Source: a virus. Taken from it: DNA of 48,576 nucleotides. Of the stretch, positions 1 through 7,661 are shown piece by piece. Below the pieces are notes generated by a model. It was given only the letters and a program-made list of their open reading frames with translations, searched no databases and had not been told where the DNA came from. The translations under genes and the position numbers were made by a program. The stretch spans positions 1 through 48,576 of IMG/VR virus record IMGVR_UViG_3300027513_000022; one strand, written 5' to 3'. Numbering within the stretch: the first letter of the stretch is position 1; the number at the start of each line of letters is the position of its first letter.

Positions 1-1
1 C

Positions 2-106
2 CTCGGGGACGTCGGGCGATCGGACGGGCGGCTTCGGCACCCCGGCGACGTCGAGGCGCCCGTCGACGAGATCATCAACTGCCGTTGCGTCGCGGTGCCC
101 GCGTGA
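2..106 (+). CDS. Head morphogenesis protein (Mu F-like), C-terminal end only
   Basis: Only the last 34 codons are in the window. The tail reads HPGD, then EIINCRC followed by a short end and a stop. This His-Pro-Gly plus Ile-Asn-Cys-Arg-Cys ending is the hallmark C-terminus of Mu gpF / SPP1 gp7-type minor head proteins, which sit at the portal vertex and help head assembly. Position directly before the prohead protease fits. The fold and catalytic status of the rest of the protein cannot be judged. Confidence 0.8.
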   Translation, partial: LGDVGRSDGRLRHPGDVEAPVDEIINCRCVAVPA

Positions 107-122
107 AGTAGGTATCAGCGCG

Positions 123-1412
123 GTGCCGACGAAAACCGAACCCGTCCCGAGCCCGCTCGACGCGCTGATCGCCGGCCTCAAGTCGGCGGTCGTGCTCGAG
201 GACCCCGAGCAGATCGGACAGCTCCTCGTCGAGCGCGACGGGGAGCGCGCGGCCGCGCGCAAGAACATGAACGCCGGATGGGTCGCGAAGGGGGACGCCG
301 ACGCGAACGCGCGCGTCTACAAGGCGACGGCCAAGAGCGACGCGAGCGGCCTGCTCGGCGACGGCGCTCCGTCGCCCGAGAGCGCGACGTATCCCGACCT
401 GGCGAAGCGCCGCGGGCTCAAGTGGGAGGCCGGCTACGAGGGCCGCGTCGTTCCGTACTGGTGCTCCGACGAGCGCGTCGACTCGCAGGGCGACATCGTC
501 CGGCAGAGCTGGATCTTCGACCTGTTCGAGCTGAACCCGGTCTGGCCGATCGCGCACGACTGGGGCGGCCTGCCCGTCGCGAACGGCATCGACTGGAACG
601 TCCTGCAGCGCCGCGGCGCCGACTACGTCGGGCCCGCGCTCTGGATGCTCGGGCTCTTCGCGACCAAGGATCAATACGAGTTCGCCGACAAGGTCTTCCG
701 GCTGGTCAAGGCCGGGTTCCTTCGCGCGGGCTCGGTCGGCCTCGTCTCCGACCGGGTGATCGACATCCGCGACGAGGCCGAGCGCGCGACGCTCGGGCTT
801 GGGCGCTGGGGCGTGATCCTGGAGCAGAACCACCTGCTCGAGTTCTCGCCTTGCACGCTTGGGGCGAATCCCGGGGCGCACTCGCTGCTCTCGTCCGCGA
901 AGGCCCGCGGCGAGCTCCAGCCGATCGACCTCGAGGTCGCGCGCGAGCTGGAGCGATCCGCCCGCCGACGCTCCCGGGACGACGCGGGATGGAAGGCCGA
1001 GGACCGCGAGCTCGTGGCGATGGCCCGACTGCTGTTCCCGAAGAGCAAGTTCCGCGCGCACCGCGAGGTCGAGGCTCCGTTCGAGGAGTTCGACCAGGGG
1101 TCGCTGCGCGGATACGTCCCGCCGGCCGAGGAGAAGGTCGCGGACGACGACCGCCTAGCGCGCGTCGAGGCGAAGCTGGACGCGATCGCCGCGAAGCTCG
1201 ACCCGATCACCGACGGCATGGTCGGCCTGGCCGCGATGCTCGACGACGTCCGAACGCTCGTCGAGGCGGGCCCGATCGACGCGACGCTGGCGGATGCCGG
1301 GGTCCTCGACGCGATCAACGAGCGCGCGGTCACCGAGCGCGACGTTCCGAAATCCTTCCTGCAGATCCTGCGGGAGAGAGACATCAAGGCCGAGGTGATA
1401 GGCTCCGGCTGA
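123..1412 (+). CDS. Prohead serine protease
   Basis: A 429-residue protein starting at GTG 123. It matches the caudoviral prohead protease fold, which degrades scaffold and trims the capsid protein during head maturation. Visible landmarks are an N-terminal extension of about 110 residues, the strand with SDERVDSQGD, a His in IAHDWGG (about residue 145), the probable nucleophile Ser in AGSVGL (about residue 204), and the family block EFSPCTLGANPGA. The last 80 residues (KLDAIAAKLDPI region) look coiled-coil and may act as a scaffold-like tail. It lies between the head morphogenesis gene and the major capsid gene, the canonical position. The capsid leader element overlaps its last codons. The long N-terminal extension is unusual for the family. 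Confidence 0.85.
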   Translation: MPTKTEPVPSPLDALIAGLKSAVVLEDPEQIGQLLVERDGERAAARKNMNAGWVAKGDADANARVYKATAKSDASGLLGDGAPSPESATYPDLAKRRGLKWEAGYEGRVVPYWCSDERVDSQGDIVRQSWIFDLFELNPVWPIAHDWGGLPVANGIDWNVLQRRGADYVGPALWMLGLFATKDQYEFADKVFRLVKAGFLRAGSVGLVSDRVIDIRDEAERATLGLGRWGVILEQNHLLEFSPCTLGANPGAHSLLSSAKARGELQPIDLEVARELERSARRRSRDDAGWKAEDRELVAMARLLFPKSKFRAHREVEAPFEEFDQGSLRGYVPPAEEKVADDDRLARVEAKLDAIAAKLDPITDGMVGLAAMLDDVRTLVEAGPIDATLADAGVLDAINERAVTERDVPKSFLQILRERDIKAEVIGSG

Positions 1413-1491
1413 CGCGCGAACGAATTCATCAGCCGCTCTTGGTCGGGCCGGCTGCGACACGGAAAGAAACGGCTCAAGGAGGCCGCGAGAG
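1397..1491 (+). promoter_or_regulatory. Shared structural-gene leader, copy A (before capsid gene)
   Basis: It starts with GATAGGCTCCG (1397-1407) and holds CTTGGTCGGGC (1438-1448), placed exactly 54 nt before the capsid ATG. TTGGTC can form the hexaloop of a stem: AGCCG at 1431-1435 pairs with CGGCT at 1449-1453, with CTC/GGG inside. A strong AAGGAGG ribosome site and GCGAGAG complete it. The same parts in the same order precede the tail tube gene at 5846-5925. Role (promoter, mRNA stabiliser or translational enhancer) is inferred. Confidence 0.6.
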
Positions 1492-2964
1492 ATGCCCACG
1501 CTGACGAAGGAACAGGAAGAGAAGCAGCGCGAAGAGAACGTCGTCAAGCTGCTCAAGCAGATGGAGGACCACCTCGGTCCGGCCGGCTCGTTCGCCAAGA
1601 CGGTCGAACGGCTCAAGGGCCTCGAGGACCTCGTCGGGCCGCTGAAGGACCTCGACGTCACGGGCATCCACACGCGGATGGAGAAGCTGCACGCGGGGCA
1701 GGAGTCCCTCACGCGCACGATCCGCAACAGCAGAAACGGGCTCTACGTGAGCGGAATCGAGGACGTCAAGGACTTCTCGATCCTGCGCGCGATGCTCGGC
1801 CGCAAGTACGGCGACGCCTCCAAGAAGTGGGGCAACGTCGGTGCGGAGCAGGAGTTCGAGATCATCCAGGCCGCGAGCGCCAAGCAGCGCGAGACGTTCG
1901 CCAAGGCGAACATCACGATGGGCGACGACGTCTCGGCGGGGTCGTTCATCCCCGACCAGGTGATCCCCGACGTGATCGGCGCGATCTACACGCGCTCGGT
2001 CTTCGTCTCGCTCGAGGGCGAGGGGCAGACGCGCGTGTCGGTGATCGACGGCCTCATGGGAGGCAACGTCAAGATCCACAAGTTCGAGGGCGGCCTGGTT
2101 GCCGCGTGGATCGGCGAGGAGGACCCGTACCCCGCGTCCACCGTCAAGACGGGCACCGTCACGCTGAACCCCCACAAGCTCGGCGTCTTCGTCGGGATCA
2201 CCGAGGAGATGCGCAAGTTCGGCGGGTTCGGCTTCGAGGGCCTGCTGCGCCGGGACATGGTCCGCGCCGCGGCGAAGAAGCTCGACTGGACGATCGCCTA
2301 CGGCTTCTCCGGCGACAACGCTCCGCGCGGGATCGCCAAGACGAAGGGCATCAAGCTCTTCAGCGCGCAGAGCGGCAAGTTCGAGACGTACGACCCGTCG
2401 ACGACGAACCTCGCGAACACGACGAACTACCAGGCCGACTGGCAGGGCGGCGAGTTCGGGTACGACGGGATCGACAACGCGATCCTCGCGCTCGAGGAGG
2501 ACGACGTCGTGGTCGACGAGTCCTTCGCGATCGTGTCCGCGCCGCGCTACTTCAAGCGCCTCAAGCAGCTCAAGGCCGAGCAGTTCTCCGGCCAGATCAC
2601 GGCCGGCGGCGGGAACATCCCCTACCTGCTCGGCGCCCCGATGATCCCCGACTCGCGGCTCGCCGACATCATCGGCGCGTTCGACAAGTCGACGCAGATC
2701 AAGAAGGGCCTGCCCGGCCTTTCGGTCGGTGCGCCGACGACGCTCACCTCGCCGACGGGCGACCGCTTCACGGACGTCTTCCTCGGCAACTTCTCGGACG
2801 TCGTGTTCGGCCGCTGGGCCGGCGTCGAGATCAGCGACGACGAGGGCAAGGGCGCCGGGTTCTCGACGGACGTCGTGAACATGAAGCTCCGCCTGCTCGG
2901 GGACGTCACCAACCGTCAGCCGCGGACGCTGGTCCTCGTGCCCGACGCGCAGATCATCACCTGA
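1492..2964 (+). CDS. Major capsid protein (HK97 fold)
   Basis: A 490-residue protein preceded by AAGGAGG. Residues 1 to about 90 are charged and helical (EEKQREENVVKLLKQMEDHL), like the scaffolding delta domain that the prohead protease removes. The rest has HK97-family features: an N-arm and E-loop region (SFIPDQVIPDVIGAIYTRSV, then VKIHKFEGG and EEDPYPAS), the spine helix FEGLLRRDMVRAAAKKLDW, and a P/A domain ending in a C-terminal strand (NRQPRTLVLVPDAQ). It follows the protease and has a dedicated leader, so high expression is expected. Identity is confident from order, length and fold pattern. Crosslinking residues cannot be assigned. Confidence 0.88.
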   Translation: MPTLTKEQEEKQREENVVKLLKQMEDHLGPAGSFAKTVERLKGLEDLVGPLKDLDVTGIHTRMEKLHAGQESLTRTIRNSRNGLYVSGIEDVKDFSILRAMLGRKYGDASKKWGNVGAEQEFEIIQAASAKQRETFAKANITMGDDVSAGSFIPDQVIPDVIGAIYTRSVFVSLEGEGQTRVSVIDGLMGGNVKIHKFEGGLVAAWIGEEDPYPASTVKTGTVTLNPHKLGVFVGITEEMRKFGGFGFEGLLRRDMVRAAAKKLDWTIAYGFSGDNAPRGIAKTKGIKLFSAQSGKFETYDPSTTNLANTTNYQADWQGGEFGYDGIDNAILALEEDDVVVDESFAIVSAPRYFKRLKQLKAEQFSGQITAGGGNIPYLLGAPMIPDSRLADIIGAFDKSTQIKKGLPGLSVGAPTTLTSPTGDRFTDVFLGNFSDVVFGRWAGVEISDDEGKGAGFSTDVVNMKLRLLGDVTNRQPRTLVLVPDAQIIT

Positions 2965-3025
2965 TCCGGGAGTCCCGGGCCACCACCACCGAACCGAACG
3001 AGAAAACGAACCGAGGAACCTGACG

Positions 3026-3508
3026 ATGGGACTCCGAGAGAATCGCTTCTATCAACACGCGAAGGCCGGGATCGCCCTGCCGACGCAATCGATCTCCAAC
3101 ACGACCGTCAACGGGTCCGAGATCAAGGAACCGTGGACGCTCGGGCGGCAGCTCGTGCTGACGCTCGTCGGCGGTGCGATCGCGACGGGCGGCACGAACG
3201 CGTGCACGATCCAAGGCCTCAAGCGCTCCGACGGGACGACCTGGGAGGCGCTCAAGGAGAAGGACGGCACGACGGACCTCAAGTTCACGGCCGCCAAGCT
3301 CCAGGACGCGGCCGCGCTCGAGAACGGGATCGTCCGCGGGTGCATCCCGCTCGACCGCGTGAAGGCGGGCACCTACAAGTCGATCCGCGTCTCGTTCGCG
3401 GTCACGGGCGCGTTCGCGACGCTCGTCGGCGCGTCGTACGAGATCGTCGACCTGTTCGAGCTCGACCAGGCCGCGACGGACGACCTGTTCGGCAAGCTGC
3501 ACGCCTGA
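3026..3508 (+). CDS. Small head protein, possible capsid decoration protein
   Basis: A 160-residue protein directly after the capsid gene and probably co-transcribed with it. It has no signal peptide or membrane segment. The sequence alternates beta-like stretches (GRQLVLTLVGGAIATG, RVSFAVTGAFATLVGASYEI), ending FELDQAATDDLFGKLHA. Position between capsid and neck genes, inside the expression unit closed by the hairpin at 3533-3572, suggests an abundant accessory head protein such as a decoration protein. I do not recognise a specific family, so the function is inferred from context only. Confidence 0.5.
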   Translation: MGLRENRFYQHAKAGIALPTQSISNTTVNGSEIKEPWTLGRQLVLTLVGGAIATGGTNACTIQGLKRSDGTTWEALKEKDGTTDLKFTAAKLQDAAALENGIVRGCIPLDRVKAGTYKSIRVSFAVTGAFATLVGASYEIVDLFELDQAATDDLFGKLHA

Positions 3509-3532
3509 TCGCTTTCCTCCCTGCGCCATGAA

Positions 3533-3572
3533 GGGCCCGCCGGCGCCGAGTCACGGCGGCACCGGTGGGCCC
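3533..3572 (+). terminator. Long GC-rich hairpin after the capsid module
   Basis: Arm 3533-3548 (GGGCCCGCCGGCGCCG) pairs with 3557-3572 (CGGCACCGGTGGGCCC). This is a 16-bp stem with one G-U pair and one mismatch around an 8-nt loop. No long U-tract follows, only CTACTTT, so it may attenuate, terminate or protect an mRNA 3' end. It lies just past the capsid and the 160-residue gene. Confidence 0.5.
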
Positions 3573-3585
3573 GCCTACTTTGCAC

Positions 3586-3723
3586 ATGACAGACGGACCG
3601 AGAGACCAGGGGCAGACCACGGCGAAGCCGCAGGGCTCGCCGAAGGACGGTCAGCGCCCGAAGCTCGCCCTTCGGCGCGCGGTCGTGACGCTCAAGTTCC
3701 GCCCGCGCGAGAAGGTCGCGTGA
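3586..3723 (+). CDS. Small basic protein of unknown function (45 aa)
   Basis: A short frame starting ATG 3586 (MTDGPRDQGQTTAKPQGS) and ending LALRRAVVTLKFRPREKVA. It is flanked by the capsid-module hairpin upstream and starts its neighbour 4 nt downstream. Third positions are G/C-rich as in real genes here. No good ribosome-binding site is visible. The N-terminal half is polar and disordered-looking and the C-terminal half is basic and strand-like. It could be a small neck or head-completion accessory. The alternative is a chance frame. Confidence 0.4.
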   Translation: MTDGPRDQGQTTAKPQGSPKDGQRPKLALRRAVVTLKFRPREKVA

Positions 3724-3726
3724 CCC

Positions 3727-4095
3727 GTGGACTCGCCGCAGCCGCGCCTGGTGCTCGTCGTCGGGGCACGCAACGTCTCCGAGGTCCGCGTCGTCGACGC
3801 CGCGGGCAATCCGGAGAGCCTGGCCGGGGCCGACCGCGCGTCGTTCCGGGCCAAGGAGTCCGTGTCGGACCTCGACGCGGCCTCGGTCGTCTCGCTCGAC
3901 ACGACGGCCGGAGGGCTCTCGATCGACGTCCCGGGGTCGCGGCTGCTGCTCGCGCCCACGCAGCTCCAGGCGGACGCGTGGCGGCCGGGGCTCTTCCTCG
4001 GCGAGTTCCGGGTCCGGTTCGGCTCGGACCTCGACTGGCGCGTCCTGGAGCGGCTGGAGGTCGAGGTGCTGCGCGAGGTGGCCCCGAAGGTCTAG
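3727..4095 (+). CDS. Hypothetical structural protein between capsid and connector genes
   Basis: A 122-residue protein from GTG 3727. It begins with strands (PRLVLVVGARNVSEVRVVD) followed by a GNPESLAG turn, and ends in alternating strands (LGEFRVRFGSDLDWRVLERL). The overall look is a small beta-sandwich. Order in the cluster (capsid, small head proteins, this gene, connector) suggests a minor head or neck component. No membrane segment or catalytic signature is visible. The next gene begins 5 nt after its stop. I do not recognise the family. Confidence 0.5.
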   Translation: MDSPQPRLVLVVGARNVSEVRVVDAAGNPESLAGADRASFRAKESVSDLDAASVVSLDTTAGGLSIDVPGSRLLLAPTQLQADAWRPGLFLGEFRVRFGSDLDWRVLERLEVEVLREVAPKV

Positions 4096-4099
4096 CCAG

Positions 4100-4675
4100 A
4101 TGATCACCGACGCCGACCTCCGCGCCCAGATCAAGCTGCCGCCCGACCAGGACGACGAGCTCGTCGCCCTCCGGGCCGAGGTGGTCGCGCTGTGGGAGCG
4201 CGAGACCGGGCTCCTCTGGGACCGGCGCGCAGCCCACGTGCAGTACTTCCGCGTCCCGAACGAGACGCACCGCCGGCTCCCGCTCGAGCTCCGCCCGGTC
4301 GAGGCCGTGGCGACCGTCGAGGAGCGCGCGGACGGGGACGCGGCGTGGACCGCGCTCGCCGCCGGCGAGTGGTGGCTCGAGGACGGCTGGGTCGAGAAGC
4401 TCGTCGGCCCGTTCCAGCGCGGCGTCCGGGTCACGTACTCCGGCGGCTACGTCGCGCGGATCCCGACGCCCCCCCCGACGCCCGCGCAGACGGTCACGCC
4501 GGGCGACGTGCGGCGCGCGCTGCTGCTCCAGGCCGCGTTCGTCCGGGTTCGCACGGCGCAGGAGAAGATCGCGGTCAAGAGCCAGGCGTTCGAGGCCGGC
4601 TCGACGACGTTCGAGGCGGCCGACCTGCACCCCTACTTCGAGCGCCTCGCGCGCGCGCGCGCGCGGAAGTTTTGA
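4100..4675 (+). CDS. Head-tail connector protein (gp6-like)
   Basis: A 191-residue protein starting MITDADLRAQIKLPPDQDD. It matches the phage gp6/gp15-like connector pattern: an N-terminal helix set, an aromatic core strand region (RETGLLWDRR, QYFRVPNETHRRLPLELRPVE), a central WWLEDGWVEKL strand, and a long C-terminal helix (DVRRALLLQAAFVRVR). Such proteins form a ring under the portal and open the channel to the tail. It overlaps the next gene by one base (TGATG) within the neck operon. The proline tract PTPPPTPA before the last helix is a linker. Confidence 0.7.
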   Translation: MITDADLRAQIKLPPDQDDELVALRAEVVALWERETGLLWDRRAAHVQYFRVPNETHRRLPLELRPVEAVATVEERADGDAAWTALAAGEWWLEDGWVEKLVGPFQRGVRVTYSGGYVARIPTPPPTPAQTVTPGDVRRALLLQAAFVRVRTAQEKIAVKSQAFEAGSTTFEAADLHPYFERLARARARKF

Positions 4676-5394
4676 TGGCCGAGCCGCTCGTCTCGATCAC
4701 GCTCGACCCGGCCTCGCGCCGGACGCTCGAGCGGCTCAAGTTCCGCTGGGGCACGCACGCTGTCGGCGCGGAGGCCGATCGGTTCTTCGCCAAGGAGGCG
4801 TTGCGCGTCGCGGGGCGCGTCGCGCGCTCGATGAGCGCGGGCGGGAAGCTGAAGCGACGGACCGGCAACCTGGCCCGCTCGATCACGGGCGTCGGCCTGC
4901 GCGTCGGGGGCGCTCCTGCGCTGCGGGTCGGGATCTTCCACGGCCCGGCGCTGCGATACGCGGCCACGCAGGAGTACGGCACGACGGGCAAGGGCGGGAC
5001 GATCCCGACGATTCGACCGGGACGAAACATCAGTCCGGTCACCGGGCGCCCCACTCGCGCGCTCGCCGTGCCGACCGAGCTCGCCAAGACCGCCGCCGGG
5101 GTCGGCCGCCAGGCATCGCCGGTCGACTACCCCGAGAAACTGAAGTTCCTCCGGGTGAACCGCGGGAAGCTCGTCGGGCTGCTCGTCACCGAGAAGAGCC
5201 TCGCGCGGGCGTTCCGAAAAGGCGTCAAGGGCGGCAAGGGGCTCCAGCGCGGCGACCTGCGAGTGGCGTTCCTGCTGCTCCGGCTCGTCGACATCGCGCC
5301 GAAGCACTACCTGCGCGACGGGATGGAGGCCGCGCTGCCGGAGATCGGGCAGCGGCTGGCGCAGCACCTCGGGCGATACCTGGGGGGCGAGTAG
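4675..5394 (+). CDS. Neck / tail completion protein (HK97 gp10-like)
   Basis: A 239-residue protein. The ATG at 4675 overlaps the previous stop, and the reading frame stays open far upstream, but that part is antisense-like filler. The diagnostic block is the basic helix then KRRTGNLARSITG, followed by FHGPALRYAATQEYGT, typical of HK97 gp10-like minor tail or neck proteins. A long C-terminal part (RGDLRVAFLLLRLVDIAP, then MEAALPEIGQRLAQHL) makes it longer than the usual 130-150 residues. It sits between connector and tail terminator as expected. Confidence 0.65.
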   Translation: MAEPLVSITLDPASRRTLERLKFRWGTHAVGAEADRFFAKEALRVAGRVARSMSAGGKLKRRTGNLARSITGVGLRVGGAPALRVGIFHGPALRYAATQEYGTTGKGGTIPTIRPGRNISPVTGRPTRALAVPTELAKTAAGVGRQASPVDYPEKLKFLRVNRGKLVGLLVTEKSLARAFRKGVKGGKGLQRGDLRVAFLLLRLVDIAPKHYLRDGMEAALPEIGQRLAQHLGRYLGGE

Positions 5395-5841
5395 GTGGGC
5401 GCGCGGGCCGACCTCATGGCCGCGCTCGTCGAGGAGGCGCGGAAGGTCCGCGGGGGCGCGTACTGGGTCAAGCGCGGCTACGTGAACTGGGCCGCGTTCC
5501 CGTTCTCGACGCACCCGCGCGCGATGACGATCGCGCTCGCGGAGGAGGACCTGATCCCCACGCCAGGGCGCGAACGGCCGATCGGCGAGACGCGCGGGAC
5601 GCTGCTGTTCGAGGTCGCGGCGCGCACGCCGACCGGCGACGAGGACTTGGCCGTCGACGACGGTCTCCTCGAGGAGTTCAAGGACGACGTGGTGGAGGTG
5701 CTAGGCGCGCTGCTGGCGAGGCAGAGCGGCGGATACCCGCTGTCGTTCGGAGTGTTCCCGGACGGCGCGAACGCGGCCGAGTGGCACGACGCGGACGAGG
5801 GGACCCAGGGCGTCACGGCCCGGGTTGTGGTGTCGTTCTGA
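5395..5841 (+). CDS. Probable tail terminator protein
   Basis: A 148-residue protein with a GTG start abutting the previous stop. An N-terminal helix (LMAALVEEARKVRG) is followed by strands (AMTIALAEEDLIP, GTLLFEVAARTPTG), a second helix (LLEEFKDDVVEVLGALLARQ) and a last strand (GVTARVVVSF). This alpha/beta arrangement and the place immediately before the tail tube gene fit the tail terminator family (lambda gpU-like), which caps the tail tube and joins it to the head. Assignment is from order and secondary-structure look, since sequence conservation in the family is weak. Confidence 0.5.
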   Translation: MGARADLMAALVEEARKVRGGAYWVKRGYVNWAAFPFSTHPRAMTIALAEEDLIPTPGRERPIGETRGTLLFEVAARTPTGDEDLAVDDGLLEEFKDDVVEVLGALLARQSGGYPLSFGVFPDGANAAEWHDADEGTQGVTARVVVSF

Positions 5842-5845
5842 CGAG

Positions 5846-5925
5846 GATAGGCTCCGAAGTGTTCAAGAGCCCTTGGTCGGGCGGCTAGCGGAACGGACGG
5901 ACAGCCCTGAGGAGGGGCGCGAGAG
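5846..5925 (+). promoter_or_regulatory. Shared structural-gene leader, copy B (before tail tube gene)
   Basis: It repeats the parts of the capsid leader: GATAGGCTCCG (5846-5856), CTTGGTCGGGC (5872-5882) exactly 54 nt before the ATG, GAGGAGG, and GCGAGAG just before the start. GCCC-TTGGTC-GGGC forms a small hairpin with the same hexaloop as copy A. Spacing between the first two blocks differs from copy A (26 versus 41 nt), so the part fixed relative to the start codon is the hairpin. Confidence 0.6.
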
Positions 5926-6978
5926 ATGGTCACAGGCTTCCAGGACTACTGGATCGCGGGAACCCGCTTCTACTACCGGCGCGACCCGATCGCGTCCGTC
6001 GAGCAACCGCTCGTCGACCTCGGGATCATCAAGACGGCCACGCCGTCGATCACCCCGACCGCGGTCGAGCTGTATGACCCCGACGGCGGGGTCAAGTCGC
6101 TCGCCGATCGGCGCACCACGCAGATCAAGGAGAGCTACGACGTCACCTGCGCGAACCTGAGCCTCCAGAACCTCGCGCTCGCCTTCATGGCGAACCCGCC
6201 GACCTCGTTCTCGCAGAGCGCGGCCGAGGTGACGGTGACGCACTGGGCGACGCCGGACGGGCTGATCAAGCTCAAGGACGCGAACGCGGCCTTCGTCTAC
6301 GGCCTCGCGGCCATCGGCGGGGTCTACTCGACCGGCGCCACGATCGCGACGCTCACGGTGACCGCCATCACGGTCGCCAGTACGGGCAGCGTCTTCGAGG
6401 TCAGCTCGGACCCGACCGCGATCGCCGGCCTCGCGCCCGGCAAGGCGTTCATCCTGAACCGCCTGGGCCTGGCGAACGTCGCCAACTCGCGCACCTACAC
6501 GGTGGCCGCGCGCTCGGCGACGACGATCACGACCGTCGAGGTCGCGAGCACTGCCGAAACGGCGATCACCGGCCAGCTCTCCTACGCGACGGCGGGGACG
6601 ATCTACCTCCAGGGTGCGGACTTCCTGCCGTACTCGAAGGACCGCGGGATCGTGAAGATCGTCTCGGGCGGCGCGATCGCAGCCGCGGCGAACGTCTCGA
6701 TCGTCTACTCGACGGGCGCGCTCTCCGGGCTCCGCCTGATCAACCCGCAGACGCTCGGCGACACGACCGGCGACGGCTTCTTCCTCTTCTCGCGGACCAA
6801 GTTCGCGGAGGAGACGGTGCGGGAGTTCCGATGCCAGATCTCGCCGAACGCCTTCAACCTGGCGGACGGAGACTTCGCCGACATGGTCCTGACGGTCTCG
6901 GTCCTCAGCGACCTCACCGCCGCCGTGCCCGCGGGCCGGCTGCTGCACCACAAGGGAACGGTCCCCACGCGGGCCTGA
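5926..6978 (+). CDS. Major tail tube protein
   Basis: A 350-residue protein with a strong GAGGAGG site and its own leader. The N-terminal segment (RFYYRRDPIASVEQPLVDLG), the strand AVELYDPDGGVKSLADRR and the Thr/Ala-rich middle (TIATLTVTAITVASTGS, TTITTVEVASTAETAIT) suggest a tube beta-sandwich with an inserted Ig-like or decoration domain. The C-terminus (FAEETVREFRCQISPNAF, DMVLTVSVLSDL) matches the closing strands of tail tube folds. Position before the tape measure chaperones supports it. A 14-bp-stem hairpin at 7013-7051 follows. Confidence 0.75.
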   Translation: MVTGFQDYWIAGTRFYYRRDPIASVEQPLVDLGIIKTATPSITPTAVELYDPDGGVKSLADRRTTQIKESYDVTCANLSLQNLALAFMANPPTSFSQSAAEVTVTHWATPDGLIKLKDANAAFVYGLAAIGGVYSTGATIATLTVTAITVASTGSVFEVSSDPTAIAGLAPGKAFILNRLGLANVANSRTYTVAARSATTITTVEVASTAETAITGQLSYATAGTIYLQGADFLPYSKDRGIVKIVSGGAIAAAANVSIVYSTGALSGLRLINPQTLGDTTGDGFFLFSRTKFAEETVREFRCQISPNAFNLADGDFADMVLTVSVLSDLTAAVPAGRLLHHKGTVPTRA

Positions 6979-7012
6979 TCCCGACGATCTGACGGGGCCG
7001 CCCGCGCTCTCG

Positions 7013-7051
7013 GGCCTCGGGACGGGCGGCTCCTCCCCCCGTTCCGAGGCC
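7013..7051 (+). terminator. Long hairpin after the tail tube gene
   Basis: GGCCTCGGGACGGG (7013-7026) pairs with CCCGTTCCGAGGCC (7038-7051): 14 bp with one G-U and an 11-nt loop. An alternative 8-bp pairing, GCCGCCCG (6997-7004) with CGGGCGGC (7023-7030), overlaps it, so two mutually exclusive structures are possible. There is no U-tract. It may limit read-through into the chaperone genes. Confidence 0.5.
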
Positions 7052-7064
7052 GAGGGATCGACCG

Positions 7065-7661
7065 TTGGCGAAGGCGAAGGAAGAGAACGTCGTCCGGAGG
7101 ATCTTCCCCGGGCGCACGATCGAGCTGGAGGAGGGCGGCGTCGCCGTCGTCGTGCACGTGTACCCGCCCGGGCTGGTGCACCTCGAGCAGTTCAGCACGC
7201 GAGTGGCGTCGATCCTCGGCGTCCTCGCGAACACGGACCTGCGCGGGCTCCAGGGGGGAGCGTCGAAGGTGGTCGTCGGAAACCTCCTCGAGCGCCTCGG
7301 CCCGCTGATCCTCTCCGACCTGACCGGCCTCGTTCGCGAGTGCTGCGTCGTCGAGGTCGAGGGGCACCCAGAGGCGACGCTCGACGACCTGCCGCACTGG
7401 CACTTGGCCGCCGTGGTCGAGGCGTGGGTCGAGGAGAGCTTCCTCGAGGAGCGCAAATGGCGCCCTTGGCTGGAGGCGCTGGAGAGGCTGATCTCGAAGG
7501 CCACGGGACAGCCGTTTTCGATCTCGGAGATGCTCTCCAGCTCCTCGTCTCTTCCGGCCACTCGTATGCCGACGTCGTCGGCCGAGAACGACCCGGGTGG
7601 CCCTATCGCGGTTGGAGCCTCCCCGAGCTCTGGCTCTGGATCGGAAAGTCCCAGCGGATGA
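7065..7661 (+). CDS. Tail assembly chaperone, upstream frame (gpG-like)
   Basis: Begins at TTG 7065 (MAKAKEENVVRRIFPGRTIE). Residues 1-150 look like a tail chaperone: short strands, then helices (LEQFSTRVASILGVLANTD), the block LPHWHLAAVVEAWVEESFLE and WRPWLEALERLISKATGQPF. The last 45 residues are Ser/Pro/Gly-rich and resemble an out-of-phase reading of the next frame, so the biologically important product is probably this domain, alone and as a -1 frameshift fusion with the 7517-7828 extension. Such proteins coat the tape measure during tail assembly and are not in the virion. Position between tube and tape measure is canonical. Confidence 0.65.
   Translation: MAKAKEENVVRRIFPGRTIELEEGGVAVVVHVYPPGLVHLEQFSTRVASILGVLANTDLRGLQGGASKVVVGNLLERLGPLILSDLTGLVRECCVVEVEGHPEATLDDLPHWHLAAVVEAWVEESFLEERKWRPWLEALERLISKATGQPFSISEMLSSSSSLPATRMPTSSAENDPGGPIAVGASPSSGSGSESPSG

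Noticed and set aside
278-1504. Long Arg-rich plus-strand frame across the prohead protease
   Set aside because: Low-complexity Arg/Gly/Ala translation of the +2 frame of a clear protease gene; no start or motif support.
3528-4103. 191-codon frame overlapping the 45-aa and 122-aa genes
   Set aside because: Beyond the first residues it is Arg/Gly-rich noise; the hairpin at 3533-3572 covers its start.
4640-4670. GC-alternating run as a regulatory element
   Set aside because: It encodes Arg-Ala repeats at the end of the connector gene; similar runs occur in other genes by codon choice.
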